Positions 17,412-28,007 are shown, counted from the first letter of the stretch. The stretch is 64,000 nt of DNA from Psychrosphaera saromensis (GCF_002954545.1 NZ_MSCH01000003.1:124001-188000); one strand, 5' to 3'. Notes: generated by a model from the sequence alone, not told the origin. Translations and numbers: made by a program.

Positions 17412-18764
17412 ATGAAACCTATCATCAAAACTATCACCTCATTTATTACTGTTGCTTTAGTTGGCCACATTTCTTTTTTTCAATCTGTGTCTGCTAATAC
17501 CACAGAACAAGATACTGAATCGCTTGTTCAGCGATTGAAAGAGCTAGAACGTAAAGTTGAATTACTTTCTACAAAAACAGTTACGGCTCAAACATTAAGC
17601 CAAAAGCAAGATAAAAACTGGCAGATTATATCTTATGGCAGCATTGCTTACAGTAACGCCCCTGTATTTCGTAATATTCAAGACACCGACGCTGAAAATA
17701 AAGGCACAGCTGACCTTGAACGTGTTGTATTAGAATTAAAATATCGACCGTCTGATAAATGGCAAATAGAAACTGAAATCGAATTTGAGCACGGCGGAAC
17801 AGGCGCGGCTTTAGAATACGACGGATTTGAGGAATTCGGTGAATTTGAAACTGAAATAGAAGCCGGTGGTGAAGTTTTAGTTGAGAAAATTGAATTCAAA
17901 TACACACACAATGACAATATCAGTGTCAAATTTGGTCACATTGCACTTCCAGTTGGTTTAGGTACCGACTTCCATAAACCTGACCAATATTTTACAACTC
18001 AGCGCCATTGGAGTGAAGCGACTCTTATTCCACAAACTTGGCACGAAACCGGTATTAATTTATTAACTAACTGGCAGAATTTCCACTTACAAACCCTAAT
18101 TACTACAGGTTTAAACTCTGAATACTTCAGAACTTATAACTGGATTGCTAGCGGCCATCAACAACGGTTTGAAACCAATAATGCCGACGATTTAGCATTA
18201 ACGGTTCGTCTAGATTACGGTGACATTAGAAAAGAAAGTGGCATTGGCTTTAGTTATTACTCTAGCAACACTTCTGGCAATCGCCATAACGACAATAATG
18301 TGTCTGCCGATGGTCATGTATCTATTTTAGGTTTACATGGTGTATGGCGTAGTCACGACTTTACTGTTAAAGCTCAATACTTATTAGGTAATTTACAAGA
18401 CAGTGAAGTGATCACTCAAGCAAATAAAACCACGGCTGGCTTACAACCTGGTAATTTCGCTCTAATTGGAAGTGAAGCTCACGCAGGCTTTGTTGAAGCT
18501 GGCTTTCACGTTAACGACTTATTCAATATAACCAACCCAACCACCTTATTTGTTGCTTACAGTTTCGCCAATCCGGTAAAACAAGTTGAAAGCTCCACAG
18601 CAACAGACCGATTCGACACATCAGAATTGGCATTTGGCATTAACTACAAACCAGTTAAAAACATAGTTATTAAGAGCCAATTTGCTATTCAACAATATGC
18701 CGTTGAAGCCATAGATGACACAAGCTCATTTGGCATTTCAGTCGGTTATCAATTCTCTATTTAG
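17412..18764 (+). CDS. Outer-membrane porin-like beta-barrel protein
   Basis: This 450-residue secreted protein has a signal peptide (1-~28, ending VSANT) and a short coiled coil (about 32-55, QRLKELERKVELLS) as in many trimeric porins. The remainder is rich in alternating polar/hydrophobic strands and ends with FGISVGYQFSI, a typical C-terminal outer-membrane sorting signal with terminal aromatic/Ile. It resembles putative porins found next to imelysin genes. It is followed 43 bases later by the imelysin gene and preceded by a Fur-like box, suggesting an iron- or metal-related uptake role; this is inference. Confidence 0.8.
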   Translation: MKPIIKTITSFITVALVGHISFFQSVSANTTEQDTESLVQRLKELERKVELLSTKTVTAQTLSQKQDKNWQIISYGSIAYSNAPVFRNIQDTDAENKGTADLERVVLELKYRPSDKWQIETEIEFEHGGTGAALEYDGFEEFGEFETEIEAGGEVLVEKIEFKYTHNDNISVKFGHIALPVGLGTDFHKPDQYFTTQRHWSEATLIPQTWHETGINLLTNWQNFHLQTLITTGLNSEYFRTYNWIASGHQQRFETNNADDLALTVRLDYGDIRKESGIGFSYYSSNTSGNRHNDNNVSADGHVSILGLHGVWRSHDFTVKAQYLLGNLQDSEVITQANKTTAGLQPGNFALIGSEAHAGFVEAGFHVNDLFNITNPTTLFVAYSFANPVKQVESSTATDRFDTSELAFGINYKPVKNIVIKSQFAIQQYAVEAIDDTSSFGISVGYQFSI

Positions 18765-18807
18765 TTTTATATTTAACAAATTTATTTAATTTTAAGGAAA
18801 GAAAATT

Positions 18808-19935
18808 ATGTTCAAGAAGTCATGTTTATCAATTTTAGTTTCTGTCACTCTATTATCAGCCTGTGGTTCAGATAATGATGACGACAATACATCGTTTGAT
18901 TTTGACGCTACGCCAATGATCACTAACCTAACGGAAGACGTGATTGTTGCAGGTTATGTTGATTTGAATACTAAAGCAGAAGCGTTTGTTGCTGCGATAA
19001 CGACATTATCAACTGATAAAACCGAAGCTAACTTAGCTGCTGCACAGCAAGCATGGAAAAATGTTAGACAACCTTGGGAACAAGGCGAGTCTCACATATT
19101 TGGTCCAGTTGATTCATTGGGTATTGACCCGCATTTAGATAGCTGGCCATTGAACACAAGCGATTTAGAAGATCTTTTAAGTTCTCAAAGTAGCTTTACC
19201 GCTGACGGTGTACGTAATTCAAATGATGATGTTCAAGGTTTCCATACAATGGAGTTTTTGTTATTTGGTGATGGTGTAGAAGATAACACTAAAGCTATTA
19301 CTGAAATGACAGACCTAGAAATTGAATATTTAGCTTCAGCCGCAGAAGTATTTGAAGGTTACACTCAAGACTTAGAAGACGCTTGGCTTGTAGCGAGTGA
19401 TGCGAATAACGCGAGTTCAGAAGCATATAAAGACTACTTATTAGAAACTGACAACGAAGTATACTCTTCACAAGTTGGTGTAGTGGAAGAATTAATTAAT
19501 GGCCTAATTGGTATCGTGGACGAGGTAGGCAACGGTAAAATTGCAGAACCATTTGGTTCAGATATCGACAATACCGATACATCATTAGTTGAGTCACAGT
19601 ACAGCTGGAATTCATTGGCCGATTTCACTAATAACATCATTGGTGTGCAAAATGTTTACCGTGGTGAATTTGAAGATGCTGCAGACGCACAAGGTATTAT
19701 CGACTTTGTAAGCGCTACCGATTCTGAGTTAGCAACTAGAATTGATGACGAAATTTCAGCCGCGATTGCTAACATCAAAGCTATTGCTGGCACTGACGAC
19801 TTGCCGTTTAGACAGGCTATTGGTGATGCTGATGCACGAGTTCGCATACAAACAGCTATTGATTCATTAACCCTGTTACAAGCGTCTTTAGAGAACGATG
19901 TATTACTACTTCTTAATGAGTGGAACGTTCAATAA
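18808..19935 (+). CDS. Imelysin-family (peptidase M75-like) lipoprotein
   Basis: This 375-residue lipoprotein has signal and lipobox LLSACG, with Cys19 as the lipidation site. The imelysin motif GFHTME is at residues 144-149 (GxHxxE, known metal/iron-related site in the family). An all-helical repeat fold is expected. AAGGAAAG lies nine bases before the ATG. Imelysin-like proteins (ICMP, EfeO relatives) bind or handle iron; peptidase activity is doubtful in most members. It lies between a porin and a di-haem oxidoreductase lipoprotein, a recurrent trio in marine bacteria. Confidence 0.88.
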   Translation: MFKKSCLSILVSVTLLSACGSDNDDDNTSFDFDATPMITNLTEDVIVAGYVDLNTKAEAFVAAITTLSTDKTEANLAAAQQAWKNVRQPWEQGESHIFGPVDSLGIDPHLDSWPLNTSDLEDLLSSQSSFTADGVRNSNDDVQGFHTMEFLLFGDGVEDNTKAITEMTDLEIEYLASAAEVFEGYTQDLEDAWLVASDANNASSEAYKDYLLETDNEVYSSQVGVVEELINGLIGIVDEVGNGKIAEPFGSDIDNTDTSLVESQYSWNSLADFTNNIIGVQNVYRGEFEDAADAQGIIDFVSATDSELATRIDDEISAAIANIKAIAGTDDLPFRQAIGDADARVRIQTAIDSLTLLQASLENDVLLLLNEWNVQ

Positions 19936-19991
19936 CAATGAATAGATAATAAGTGAAAATTTAATAAGTACTTATTATTCAAGTAATTAAC

Positions 19992-20016
19992 AAAAGGCTC
20001 TTATGCAGAGCCTTTT
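19992..20016 (+). terminator. Intrinsic terminator after the imelysin gene
   Basis: A perfect 10-bp stem, aaaaggctct (19992-20001) with agagcctttt (20007-20016), has a 5-base loop. It lies 56 bases after the imelysin stop. An ATG at 20003 that would extend the next gene upstream falls in this hairpin's loop, which argues against its use as a start. Confidence 0.8.
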
Positions 20017-20047
20017 CGTTCATCTAAAACCGGATAATTTAATAATT

Positions 20048-21652
20048 ATGGCCTGTAAACAAATACAACTTATCTCACTGACTTTACTGCTCAGTCAAAT
20101 CATTATTGGGTGTGACTCAAATGATAATTCAAGCAAATATCCAGATTACGCCTTAGTCGAAAAATTAGGTGACACAGCTACAGCAGAGAACGCCAGTAAT
20201 TCTGGACATGGTTTTTCTACTCCAATCCCAACATTAACAGACGATGAACTAGCTCAGCATTTAACGGGTGATGTACATTTTGAAACAGCGTTCACCACTG
20301 CACCAAATACTGAACATCCAGAATTAGATGGTTTAGGGCCAGTATTTAACAATCAAGATTGCAACTCATGTCATCAACGTGATGGTCGTTCATCCACATT
20401 AACAATTCCATCAACACAAGACAGAATACTATTAGGCAGCAGCGCGGGCATATTTTTGCGCATGAGCATAGAAGACGGCTTATGTGAGTACCCAGATGCA
20501 GACAATGAATATTGTAATAACGTTGGAGTCGAGGGTTTTGGCACTCAGCTATTTCACCGTGGCGTATTAAAAGCCCGTGATGATTGGAATGCACAAGCGC
20601 CAGATACAGCCAATCCATTTATTGGACAAGCTAATGTGTATTTATCTTATGAGAGTTCAACTTACACTTATCCAGACGGAAGTAGTGTTGAATTAAAAAA
20701 ACCACTATTTGATATTGAAATTCCATACGACGTAGAAAGTGATGATCAAACGAGCAGCGCGATTATGCAAGACAATGTACGTTTTAGCCCAAGAAACGGT
20801 ATGCCTGTTTTCGGTTTAGGTTTATTAGAGTTGATTGCCGAAGAAGACATTTTAGCACTGGAAGATGAAGATGATACCAACTCAGATGGTATCTCAGGCA
20901 GAGCCAATTGGGTATTTGACCCAATAAAAGCAAGAGACGGTGATGACACACCTATTTCATTAGGTCGTTTTGGTTGGAAAGCCAGTACACCAAGCGTACG
21001 AGTTCAATCCCTTGGCGCTCTTCGTGGCGACATGGGTATCACCAATCCTTTATTTCCGGATGAAAGCATAGCTAATACCTCAATGCATGAAAGCTACTTA
21101 ACCCGAACCAATAATGAAGATACAGGCACAGATATTTATGGCGATACAGAAGCAAGCCAAAGCTTTTCTGACGACGTGGTTTTTTACGCCGAAACATTAG
21201 CCGTGCCAGCAAGACGTGACATTGATGATGAGGATGTATTGGCAGGCAGTATTTTATTTGAGCAGAGTCAATGTACCGCTTGCCATACGCCATCATTTAC
21301 AACTCAAACTGGTGAATTAAGCATTGGCGGTAAAGATGCACCTGAGGCATTAAAGGGTCAGAAAATTTACCCTTTCACTGACATGTTATTACACAATATG
21401 GGTGACGAGTTAGCGGATAACCGACGCGACTTTATGGCTGACGGTTTTGAATGGAAAACCAGACCATTATGGGGAATAGGCTTAACTAAGACAGTAAACC
21501 CAGCAGCTGGTTTTTTACATGACGGCAGAGCAAACACAGTAGAAGAAGCAATACTTTGGCACGGTGGTGAAGCGGCTATTAGCCGAACATTATTTGCTAA
21601 CTTAACGTCAGTACAGCGTTCACAATTAGTTAGTTTTGTGATGTCTTTGTAA
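20048..21652 (+). CDS. Di-haem oxidoreductase family lipoprotein (DHOR/DUF1111)
   Basis: From the ATG at 20048 this gives 534 residues, with a lipoprotein signal (QIIIGC, Cys22) and two c-type haem motifs: CNSCH at about 105-109 and CTACH at about 409-413. Family blocks include GLGPVFNNQDCNSCH, SPRNGMPVFGLGLLELI, GRFGWKASTPSVRVQ and PLWGIGLTKTVNP with GFLHDGRANTVEEAILWHGGEA. The upstream in-frame ATG at 20003 lies in a terminator hairpin and would bury the signal peptide. No strong ribosome-binding site was found for either start. The protein probably carries electrons in the periplasm and may reduce ferric iron for the imelysin partner, but that is a guess. Confidence 0.88.
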   Translation: MACKQIQLISLTLLLSQIIIGCDSNDNSSKYPDYALVEKLGDTATAENASNSGHGFSTPIPTLTDDELAQHLTGDVHFETAFTTAPNTEHPELDGLGPVFNNQDCNSCHQRDGRSSTLTIPSTQDRILLGSSAGIFLRMSIEDGLCEYPDADNEYCNNVGVEGFGTQLFHRGVLKARDDWNAQAPDTANPFIGQANVYLSYESSTYTYPDGSSVELKKPLFDIEIPYDVESDDQTSSAIMQDNVRFSPRNGMPVFGLGLLELIAEEDILALEDEDDTNSDGISGRANWVFDPIKARDGDDTPISLGRFGWKASTPSVRVQSLGALRGDMGITNPLFPDESIANTSMHESYLTRTNNEDTGTDIYGDTEASQSFSDDVVFYAETLAVPARRDIDDEDVLAGSILFEQSQCTACHTPSFTTQTGELSIGGKDAPEALKGQKIYPFTDMLLHNMGDELADNRRDFMADGFEWKTRPLWGIGLTKTVNPAAGFLHDGRANTVEEAILWHGGEAAISRTLFANLTSVQRSQLVSFVMSL

Positions 21653-21721
21653 ACTGACCTTATGCATTGAGCACTCTGTTAAAAGTTGCGTTAAGCCTTA
21701 CGTTAAAAATAATATTAAAAC

Positions 21722-21749
21722 AAAAAAACAGCCAAAGGGCTGTTTTTTT
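21722..21749. terminator. Bidirectional intrinsic terminator
   Basis: The hairpin aaaaaacagcc-AAAG-ggctgtttttt is flanked by A-run and T-run, so it can end transcripts from both the di-haem oxidoreductase gene (+) and the convergent ArgO-like gene (-). Confidence 0.88.
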
Positions 21750-21783
21750 ATTTATACGTATTGGTGTTTTATAACGCTCACAT

Positions 21784-22416
21784 TCAACTTTGACTGAGAG
21801 TGGTTAATAACGAGTCCAACAGAGAATAAGCAACCACAAACATGATCATACCAACAACAATGTCGATTACTTGCTGTACCTTTGAACGACTTAACCAGGG
21901 AGCTAACTTAGCGGCGGCGATTGCTAATGCATAAAACCAAAGCACAGATGCGAGTATCGTTCCAAGTGCAAAAGCCACTCTATCGTCACCTTCAAATGTA
22001 CCACCAACACTCCCTAAAATAATAATGGTGTCTAAGTACACATGTGGATTTAACAAGGTGACCGCAAAAGTCGTTGCTATGATCATTTTCCGGTTAGGCC
22101 TTTTATCACTAGCCTTAACACTATGGTATTGATTACGAAAAGCGGATCTTAACGACATTCCACCGTAAATCAGTAAAAATAGAATGCCGCCTATGGTAAT
22201 AAACAACATTAATAATTCATTGCTAGAGATAAGTTTACCTCCACCCAAAATACCAATACTTATTAATAACACGTCACAAATAATACAAATTGTAGCCGCA
22301 AGAATATGATGATTACGTTTAATACCTTGATTTAAAATGAACGAGTTCTGTGCGCCAATAGGAATGATCATTCCTGCACCTAAAATCAACCCTTTCAATA
22401 ATGCCGCTGTTACCAT
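21784..22416 (-). CDS. argO: LysE/ArgO-family amino-acid exporter
   Basis: This 210-residue inner-membrane protein has about six helices. The start GLILGAGMIIPIGAQNSFILNQGIKRNHH matches ArgO/LysE exporters of arginine/lysine. Further blocks are GGGKLISSN, LLIYGGMSLRSAF and AVTLLNPHVYLDTIIILGSVGG, with the conserved NPHVYLDT motif. It is the downstream member of a minus-strand pair, 43 bases after the NhaC-type antiporter. Substrate specificity within the family is uncertain. Confidence 0.82.
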   Translation of the reverse strand: MVTAALLKGLILGAGMIIPIGAQNSFILNQGIKRNHHILAATICIICDVLLISIGILGGGKLISSNELLMLFITIGGILFLLIYGGMSLRSAFRNQYHSVKASDKRPNRKMIIATTFAVTLLNPHVYLDTIIILGSVGGTFEGDDRVAFALGTILASVLWFYALAIAAAKLAPWLSRSKVQQVIDIVVGMIMFVVAYSLLDSLLTTLSQS

Positions 22417-22459
22417 TTATCTCTCTCTAAATTTATTACTGTTTCTGTATGAATAATTA

Positions 22460-23785
22460 TCACAATACCATGGCGGCAATAACGCCAAATATGACCAAAG
22501 GAATATTGTAATGAAGGAATGTAGGAACAACCGTGTCCCAAATATGATCATGTTGTCCGTCTGCATTTAAACCTGATGTTGGACCTAAGGTTGAGTCTGA
22601 TGCAGGAGAACCAGCATCACCTAAGGCGGCAGCCGTTCCAACTAATGCAGCTGTCGCAAGTGGTGAAAAACCAAAACCTAGTGCGAGAGGCACATATATA
22701 GACGCTATAATTGGAATGGTAGAGAAAGACGAACCAATTCCCATCGTTACCAACAAGCCAGTTAACAACATTAAAAATGCCGCTAATACTTTATTGTCCC
22801 CTACTAAATCTGTTGTCGTTAGCACTAACGAATTTATTGCATGAGTGGCTTTCATAACCTCGGCAAAGCCTGCTGCAGATATCATAATAAAACCAAATAC
22901 TCCCATCATATAAACCCCTTTGGTAAATACGTCTTGGGTTTCTTCTACTTTTAATACACCACCTAGTACAAATACGATAAGACCCGCTAACGAGCCAATA
23001 ATGACGGAGTCCGTGATTAACTGTAATGAAAGCGCACTGACAATAGCCACACCTGCAACCCATAAATGTTTTGTTTGTACTGTGTGGTTTTCAGGCTCAG
23101 AGGCTAATATTTTATCCAAAGAATATTCACGTTTTCCTCGGTAAGATACAAACAACGCAAATAACAAACCTAACAACATACCAAAAACAGGAATAGCCAT
23201 CACTAACGGTAATTGGTCGACCTGAATATTCACGCCGTTATCCACTAAGTTGTTATACAACAAAGTATTAAGGAATATTTTACCAAAGCCGACAGGCAAC
23301 AACATATAAGTAGACGTTAGCCCGAATGTTAAAATACAAGCAACCGCTCTTCTATCTAATTTAAGCTGGGCCATTACATGTAACAAAGGAGGAATTAAAA
23401 TTGGAATAAAGGCGATATGAACAGGAACAATATTTTGTGAAGAAATGGCGGCTAATAAAATAACACCAAACAGAATACTTTTAACCCAAATGGTACTGCC
23501 AACAGAAGCGTCTTTGCCACTAATTTGAGTGATCACTTTATTGGCTAACACATCAGTAATGCCTGACTTGGAAATTGTGACAGCAAAAGCACCTAACATG
23601 GCGTAATTTAACGCAATAGCCGCACCACCACCTAAACCTTGAGTGAACACGTTAACAGTTTCTAGCAGAGGTAGACCGCCAACAACGCCGCCGACTAACG
23701 CGCTTAAGAGTAAAGCGATAACAATATTAACGCGCACTAAACTTAAGCCAACCATAAGCAATACCGCAACAACAACAGCGTTCAT
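22460..23785 (-). CDS. NhaC-superfamily (YuiF-type) Na+/H+ antiporter or solute permease
   Basis: This 441-residue polytopic membrane protein has about 11-12 helices. Characteristic segments are [75 protein letters not shown] and [31 protein letters not shown]. The last block is the signature of the COG2056 antiporter/amino-acid permease group. Members have been called Na+/H+ antiporters mainly by homology. It shares orientation with the argO-like gene and may be co-transcribed. The 229-base gap to the divergent kinase (23786-24014) must hold both promoters. Confidence 0.8.
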   Translation of the reverse strand: MNAVVVAVLLMVGLSLVRVNIVIALLLSALVGGVVGGLPLLETVNVFTQGLGGGAAIALNYAMLGAFAVTISKSGITDVLANKVITQISGKDASVGSTIWVKSILFGVILLAAISSQNIVPVHIAFIPILIPPLLHVMAQLKLDRRAVACILTFGLTSTYMLLPVGFGKIFLNTLLYNNLVDNGVNIQVDQLPLVMAIPVFGMLLGLLFALFVSYRGKREYSLDKILASEPENHTVQTKHLWVAGVAIVSALSLQLITDSVIIGSLAGLIVFVLGGVLKVEETQDVFTKGVYMMGVFGFIMISAAGFAEVMKATHAINSLVLTTTDLVGDNKVLAAFLMLLTGLLVTMGIGSSFSTIPIIASIYVPLALGFGFSPLATAALVGTAAALGDAGSPASDSTLGPTSGLNADGQHDHIWDTVVPTFLHYNIPLVIFGVIAAMVL

Positions 23786-24014
23786 ACTTCTTCCTAATTG
23801 AGGGGGTGTAATTAATATTGTGGGATTATCTCTTAATTAGCTGAAATTACTAGTCTCATGTAAGCATTCCCTAAGGATATTAATAATTTACTCACGAATA
23901 ATAAAAATTAAAATAAATACAATAAACTCGGAGTTTTGACCTTTAGTTAGTTGATAAGTTCATCATTACAAACTACTCTCTACTGACTTTTATGTTGAAT
24001 TACTACTGAGAAAT

Positions 24015-26777
24015 ATGAAAATTTATGTCGTTATTTTATTTTGTATTTTTCAGCTGTTCAGCCCAAATATACAAGCATCTACAGAACAATCTTTTATCCC
24101 CGAAAAAGCAACGCAAATTTTATTTATAAACTCGTTAAATCAAGATATGCCTTGGCAAAAAACGATTGAGTCAGGATTACGTAACGAATTAACCGAACAA
24201 GCGTCTAGCTTTGATCTGTTTGTTGAAAATATGGATACGGGACGATTTGACCAAGCTCAGCAAAAATCAGTAATGAAGCTTTACTTACAAGAAAAATATC
24301 GTGAGAAAAAAGTAGATATCATTATTAGCTTAGGCGTTTCAGCTGCCGCATTGTTGTCTGAATTAGAACCATTTTTTACCGAAATACCCAAAATATACTT
24401 AAGACCGGGCTCTAAGTTTACAGTGCCAGATAAAGACGTTGGGATAACTATTCGCCCTAGATTAAATTATAAAAAAGCAACTCAAGACGCTGTTGATTTA
24501 ATTAATCCTCAAAAAATAATACTTATCTTGGATACCAAAAGTGACTTAGACCTCAGTTTTTACCGACGTATAATGCCGATTATTAATGATGATTTTTCAC
24601 ATCTAGCCGTCGAAAAATGGTTGGATATTCCAACAGAAGAATTAATTGAAAAAGTGAATAATGCTCCATCCGACGCCATTATATTGTTCATGCCTATTTT
24701 TCGAAGTTATAACGATAATATACTTAACCCATATCAATTCTTACAGTTGATAACGAGTAAAAGCCCAGCACCTATTTTTAGTTACTGGCATTCATTGTTT
24801 GGTTCTGGAATTGTTGGGGGTTATTTATTATCAGGTGAAATTATTGGTAAAAAAGCGGCCGATTCAATAATTTACTTTCATGATTATAAAAGTTTAAAAG
24901 TCGTAAATTCGGAAGAATTAAGCTCTTATTATTATGATTGGAGACAATTAGATAAATTTGCCATCGCCCATGAAAAATTACCTACCGACTCAGTAATTTC
25001 TTATTATGTACCTTCATATTTTGAAAAAAATCACACGCTTATTTATAGCGCAATTGCCGTTATAGCAATGTTAACTGGCTTTTTAGCTTTTGTATTATTT
25101 TCAAATAATAAACGAGCACAACTGCTAAAAGAGCTTGATAACGAAAAGTTGAAATTAGAATCTCGTGTTATTGAAAGAACTGAAGAACTATTAATTGCAA
25201 AAGAAGAAGCTGAACATTTAACATCCGTAAAATCAGACTTTTTAGCTAATATGAGTCATGAAATAAGAACGCCAATGAATGGCGTTATTGGGCTCACCAA
25301 TATTTTACTCAATAGCGATTTACCAGAAAAACAAAAACAATACCTAGATAAAATCAAATACTCGTCAGATCAATTACTCATAGTGATCAATGATATTTTA
25401 GACTTTTCTAAAATTGAATCCGGTAATATTAATCTTGAAGACTTCCCTTTTTCGATTCACTCGATTGTCGATTACATCAAAACCACATTTGAAAGCCAAG
25501 CTGAAGAAAAAGGCATAGAGTTTGTCATTAATGTTACCGATAACGTTAATCCAGATTTAATCGGTGATGTAGTTCGTATCAATCAAGTACTACTAAACCT
25601 ATGTTCTAATGCGATTAAATTCACGCCTCATGGCAAGGTATCCATAAGCATTCAAACTGAACCTACGATAAACGAGCATGAAGAAGTGATCATGCACTTT
25701 ATCGTTAAAGACTCAGGCATAGGTATAGCACCTAAAAACGTACCACACTTATTTGAAGCTTTTACTCAAGAAGATAGCTCAACTACCAGAAAGTTTGGTG
25801 GAACTGGCCTAGGTTTAACCATTAGTAAACGTTTATGTAAATTAATGGGTGGTGACATTTCGGTAAGCAGTACACTAAATGTAGGTAGTGTATTCACCGC
25901 CTCAATTAAACTAAAACTTCATACTCAAGTACTAACACCTAACTGCCAGAACTTAGTATTCCCGGACGTTTTTGATGTATTGGTGGTCGACGACAATACC
26001 TTAGCGCTAAATGCAATTGAGAAACAACTTTCACTGATGGGATTAAGCTGTACCTTGTGTACATCTGGGCAGCAAGCTCTCGATCTTATAAAAAAACGGC
26101 AAGATAAGTTTAAAGTCATTATTACCGATTGGAGTATGCCAATTATGAATGGTGAAAGCTTTTTGACCCATATAAAAAATATGGACTCTAAGCCTTGCGA
26201 CATTATCATTGTCCTTACGGCCTATAGTAAAAGTGCAATAAACGATTTAGCCAACAAACTAAATATCAATACCGTTTTAGAAAAGCCCGTTCTTACCAGT
26301 TTATTATATAGCGTTATTCAAACTAACATTGAGAACTCAGTAACATTGGCACTACCAAATAATGGAGAATCATTAGACGGATTAAAAGTATTAGTCGCGG
26401 AAGATAACGTGATTAATCAATTGGTCATAACCAAAATGTTAGAGAAAGAAGGCATTGTTTTTCAACTAGTAGACAATGGTTTTGATTGCACCCAAGCGAT
26501 TGAAAATGAAGACTTTGATTTAATATTAATGGATATCCACATGCCAGTGATGGATGGTGTTGAAGCAAGTAAAATCATACGCAACTCTACTAACGAAAAA
26601 GTAGCTAACATTCCAATTATCGCCCTGACAGCCAATGTCATGTCAGATGATATTCAGTACTACCTTTCCATTGGTATCAATGCTCATATTGCAAAACCAA
26701 CTCAGCCAAAAGATTTACACAACACAATTGTAGAATGCTTAAAAGATTGTTCCGATTACTTTGATAAAATCGCATAA
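24015..26777 (+). CDS. Hybrid sensor histidine kinase with periplasmic ABC-binding-like sensor and two receivers
   Basis: This 920-residue inner-membrane kinase has a signal/anchor (1-~21) and a periplasmic ABC-substrate-binding-like domain (about 30-335, ILFINSLNQDMPWQKTIESG). A single helix follows (about 342-366), then a coiled coil, HisKA with His415 in MSHEIRTPMNG, HATPase (DSGIGI, GGTGLGLTISK), a receiver with Asp705 in ITDWSMP and a second receiver with Asp840 in LMDIHMP. No Hpt domain is present in cis, so an external phosphotransfer protein is probably needed. No dedicated partner lies next to it. Ligand unknown. Confidence 0.9.
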   Translation: MKIYVVILFCIFQLFSPNIQASTEQSFIPEKATQILFINSLNQDMPWQKTIESGLRNELTEQASSFDLFVENMDTGRFDQAQQKSVMKLYLQEKYREKKVDIIISLGVSAAALLSELEPFFTEIPKIYLRPGSKFTVPDKDVGITIRPRLNYKKATQDAVDLINPQKIILILDTKSDLDLSFYRRIMPIINDDFSHLAVEKWLDIPTEELIEKVNNAPSDAIILFMPIFRSYNDNILNPYQFLQLITSKSPAPIFSYWHSLFGSGIVGGYLLSGEIIGKKAADSIIYFHDYKSLKVVNSEELSSYYYDWRQLDKFAIAHEKLPTDSVISYYVPSYFEKNHTLIYSAIAVIAMLTGFLAFVLFSNNKRAQLLKELDNEKLKLESRVIERTEELLIAKEEAEHLTSVKSDFLANMSHEIRTPMNGVIGLTNILLNSDLPEKQKQYLDKIKYSSDQLLIVINDILDFSKIESGNINLEDFPFSIHSIVDYIKTTFESQAEEKGIEFVINVTDNVNPDLIGDVVRINQVLLNLCSNAIKFTPHGKVSISIQTEPTINEHEEVIMHFIVKDSGIGIAPKNVPHLFEAFTQEDSSTTRKFGGTGLGLTISKRLCKLMGGDISVSSTLNVGSVFTASIKLKLHTQVLTPNCQNLVFPDVFDVLVVDDNTLALNAIEKQLSLMGLSCTLCTSGQQALDLIKKRQDKFKVIITDWSMPIMNGESFLTHIKNMDSKPCDIIIVLTAYSKSAINDLANKLNINTVLEKPVLTSLLYSVIQTNIENSVTLALPNNGESLDGLKVLVAEDNVINQLVITKMLEKEGIVFQLVDNGFDCTQAIENEDFDLILMDIHMPVMDGVEASKIIRNSTNEKVANIPIIALTANVMSDDIQYYLSIGINAHIAKPTQPKDLHNTIVECLKDCSDYFDKIA

Positions 26778-26848
26778 CAAACCTTCTTAATATTTGCTGA
26801 TACGCCTTTAGCTAGCAAAATAAATAAGTACGTAGTTATTTATCCTCT

Positions 26849-26876
26849 AAAAAAAAGAGAGCCTATAAGCTCTCTT
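26849..26876 (-). terminator. Intrinsic terminator of the M28 peptidase gene
   Basis: Read on the minus strand, an 8-bp stem (aagagagc/gctctctt) with a 6-base loop is followed by a run of U. It lies about 85 bases after the peptidase stop. On the plus strand it lacks a U-run. Confidence 0.75.
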
Positions 26877-26960
26877 CAATGATTGTATTACTTTGTTGTG
26901 TACTGATTAGAATAGATTAATTGCGACAGATGAGTGACCACAGCTATTAATTACAATCAC

Positions 26961-28007
26961 TTATAGATAGTTATTCGGCTGCCTAATAAAGGCTTCTAAT
27001 ACATCTATATTCTGAGTTAGCTGTAACTTTAATCTGTCTTTAAACATAACCGTCAATTTATCAAGTCGGTCAAATTCAGTGTGCCAAATCATGCCCCATT
27101 TTTTCTCAGTATCTCTATCGCAAGCCGTTAACCCGTCTTGCTTTAAACAATTCCAAGCATCTTTGTGCGTGGTTTGTGAATAACCGTCATTACCTGAATG
27201 TCCGTCAATGGCAAAGTTTGTCGCTTCTAAATACGCAATGGGGATACCATTACAGGCAAAAAGAGCATGATCAGACCAACTGCCCGTTTGCCCTTGAGGG
27301 TAACCTTGAAATGCAGGATGTAATTGATGACTATTTTCAGCAAATAAGTCTTTAGAGATAGAAAGCAATTCATCTCTTAATTTTGTTGAAGAGTTATAAT
27401 TAGGTTTGCTTACAGCTTTACATTTATAAGGCGTTTCATGAGCGCTATGCACGTAGAGTTTATCGCCACCAATTATGGTATCTAAGTTAATCATACCTAC
27501 AACATGTTTAAGTGATTCTTGTTGTTGTCCCACATAGGCTTTAGAGCCTTGCAAACCAAATTCTTCCGCACCAAAGGCAACTAATCTAACCGTAACCGCT
27601 AGCTTTTGTGCTTTTAAACGATTCGCTAAGTCAAGAATTGCTGCGACTCCAGAACCATTATCCGTCGTGCCTAGACTGCCTTGCTTTTCACCTGTTGAGT
27701 CATAATGAGCCCCAATAACTAGGATTTTATCTGACTGACCTTTTATGGTGATAGACAAGTTTTCAGACGTTAATTTTTGACCTTTAAGAGAGAATTCAAA
27801 TGGAAATCCATTAACTGTATAACCTAATAACTGCCACTGTTTTTTGATCCAAACGGCGGTTTCTTTTTCTTTATCTGAGCCGGCGGGTCTTGCGCCAATA
27901 CCTGAGGTTTCGTCGGTTAATTCAATCAGCTTTTGCCAAGCAAAATCGTCAGCTGATACTGGTTTTGAAAAGCTAAATAATAAACATAATGTTAAAAGAT
28001 ATTTCAC
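26961..28007 (-). CDS. Secreted M28-family aminopeptidase
   Basis: This 348-residue zinc aminopeptidase has a signal peptide (1-19, ending PVSADD). Di-zinc ligands are visible in order: His in GAHYDSTG, Asp in TTDNGSG, Glu-Glu in GAEEFGLQG (catalytic plus ligand), Asp in INLDTIIGG and a C-terminal His in WHTEFD. It also has a Cys pair in the loop CNGIPIAY/CKAVSKP region that may be disulfide-linked. It would release N-terminal residues from peptides in the periplasm or outside. It stands alone, convergent with the hybrid kinase. Confidence 0.92.
   Translation of the reverse strand: MKYLLTLCLLFSFSKPVSADDFAWQKLIELTDETSGIGARPAGSDKEKETAVWIKKQWQLLGYTVNGFPFEFSLKGQKLTSENLSITIKGQSDKILVIGAHYDSTGEKQGSLGTTDNGSGVAAILDLANRLKAQKLAVTVRLVAFGAEEFGLQGSKAYVGQQQESLKHVVGMINLDTIIGGDKLYVHSAHETPYKCKAVSKPNYNSSTKLRDELLSISKDLFAENSHQLHPAFQGYPQGQTGSWSDHALFACNGIPIAYLEATNFAIDGHSGNDGYSQTTHKDAWNCLKQDGLTACDRDTEKKWGMIWHTEFDRLDKLTVMFKDRLKLQLTQNIDVLEAFIRQPNNYL

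Noticed and set aside
20003-20047. Upstream extension of the di-haem oxidoreductase start
   Set aside because: The ATG is in the loop of a perfect terminator hairpin, and the extension would bury the lipoprotein signal.
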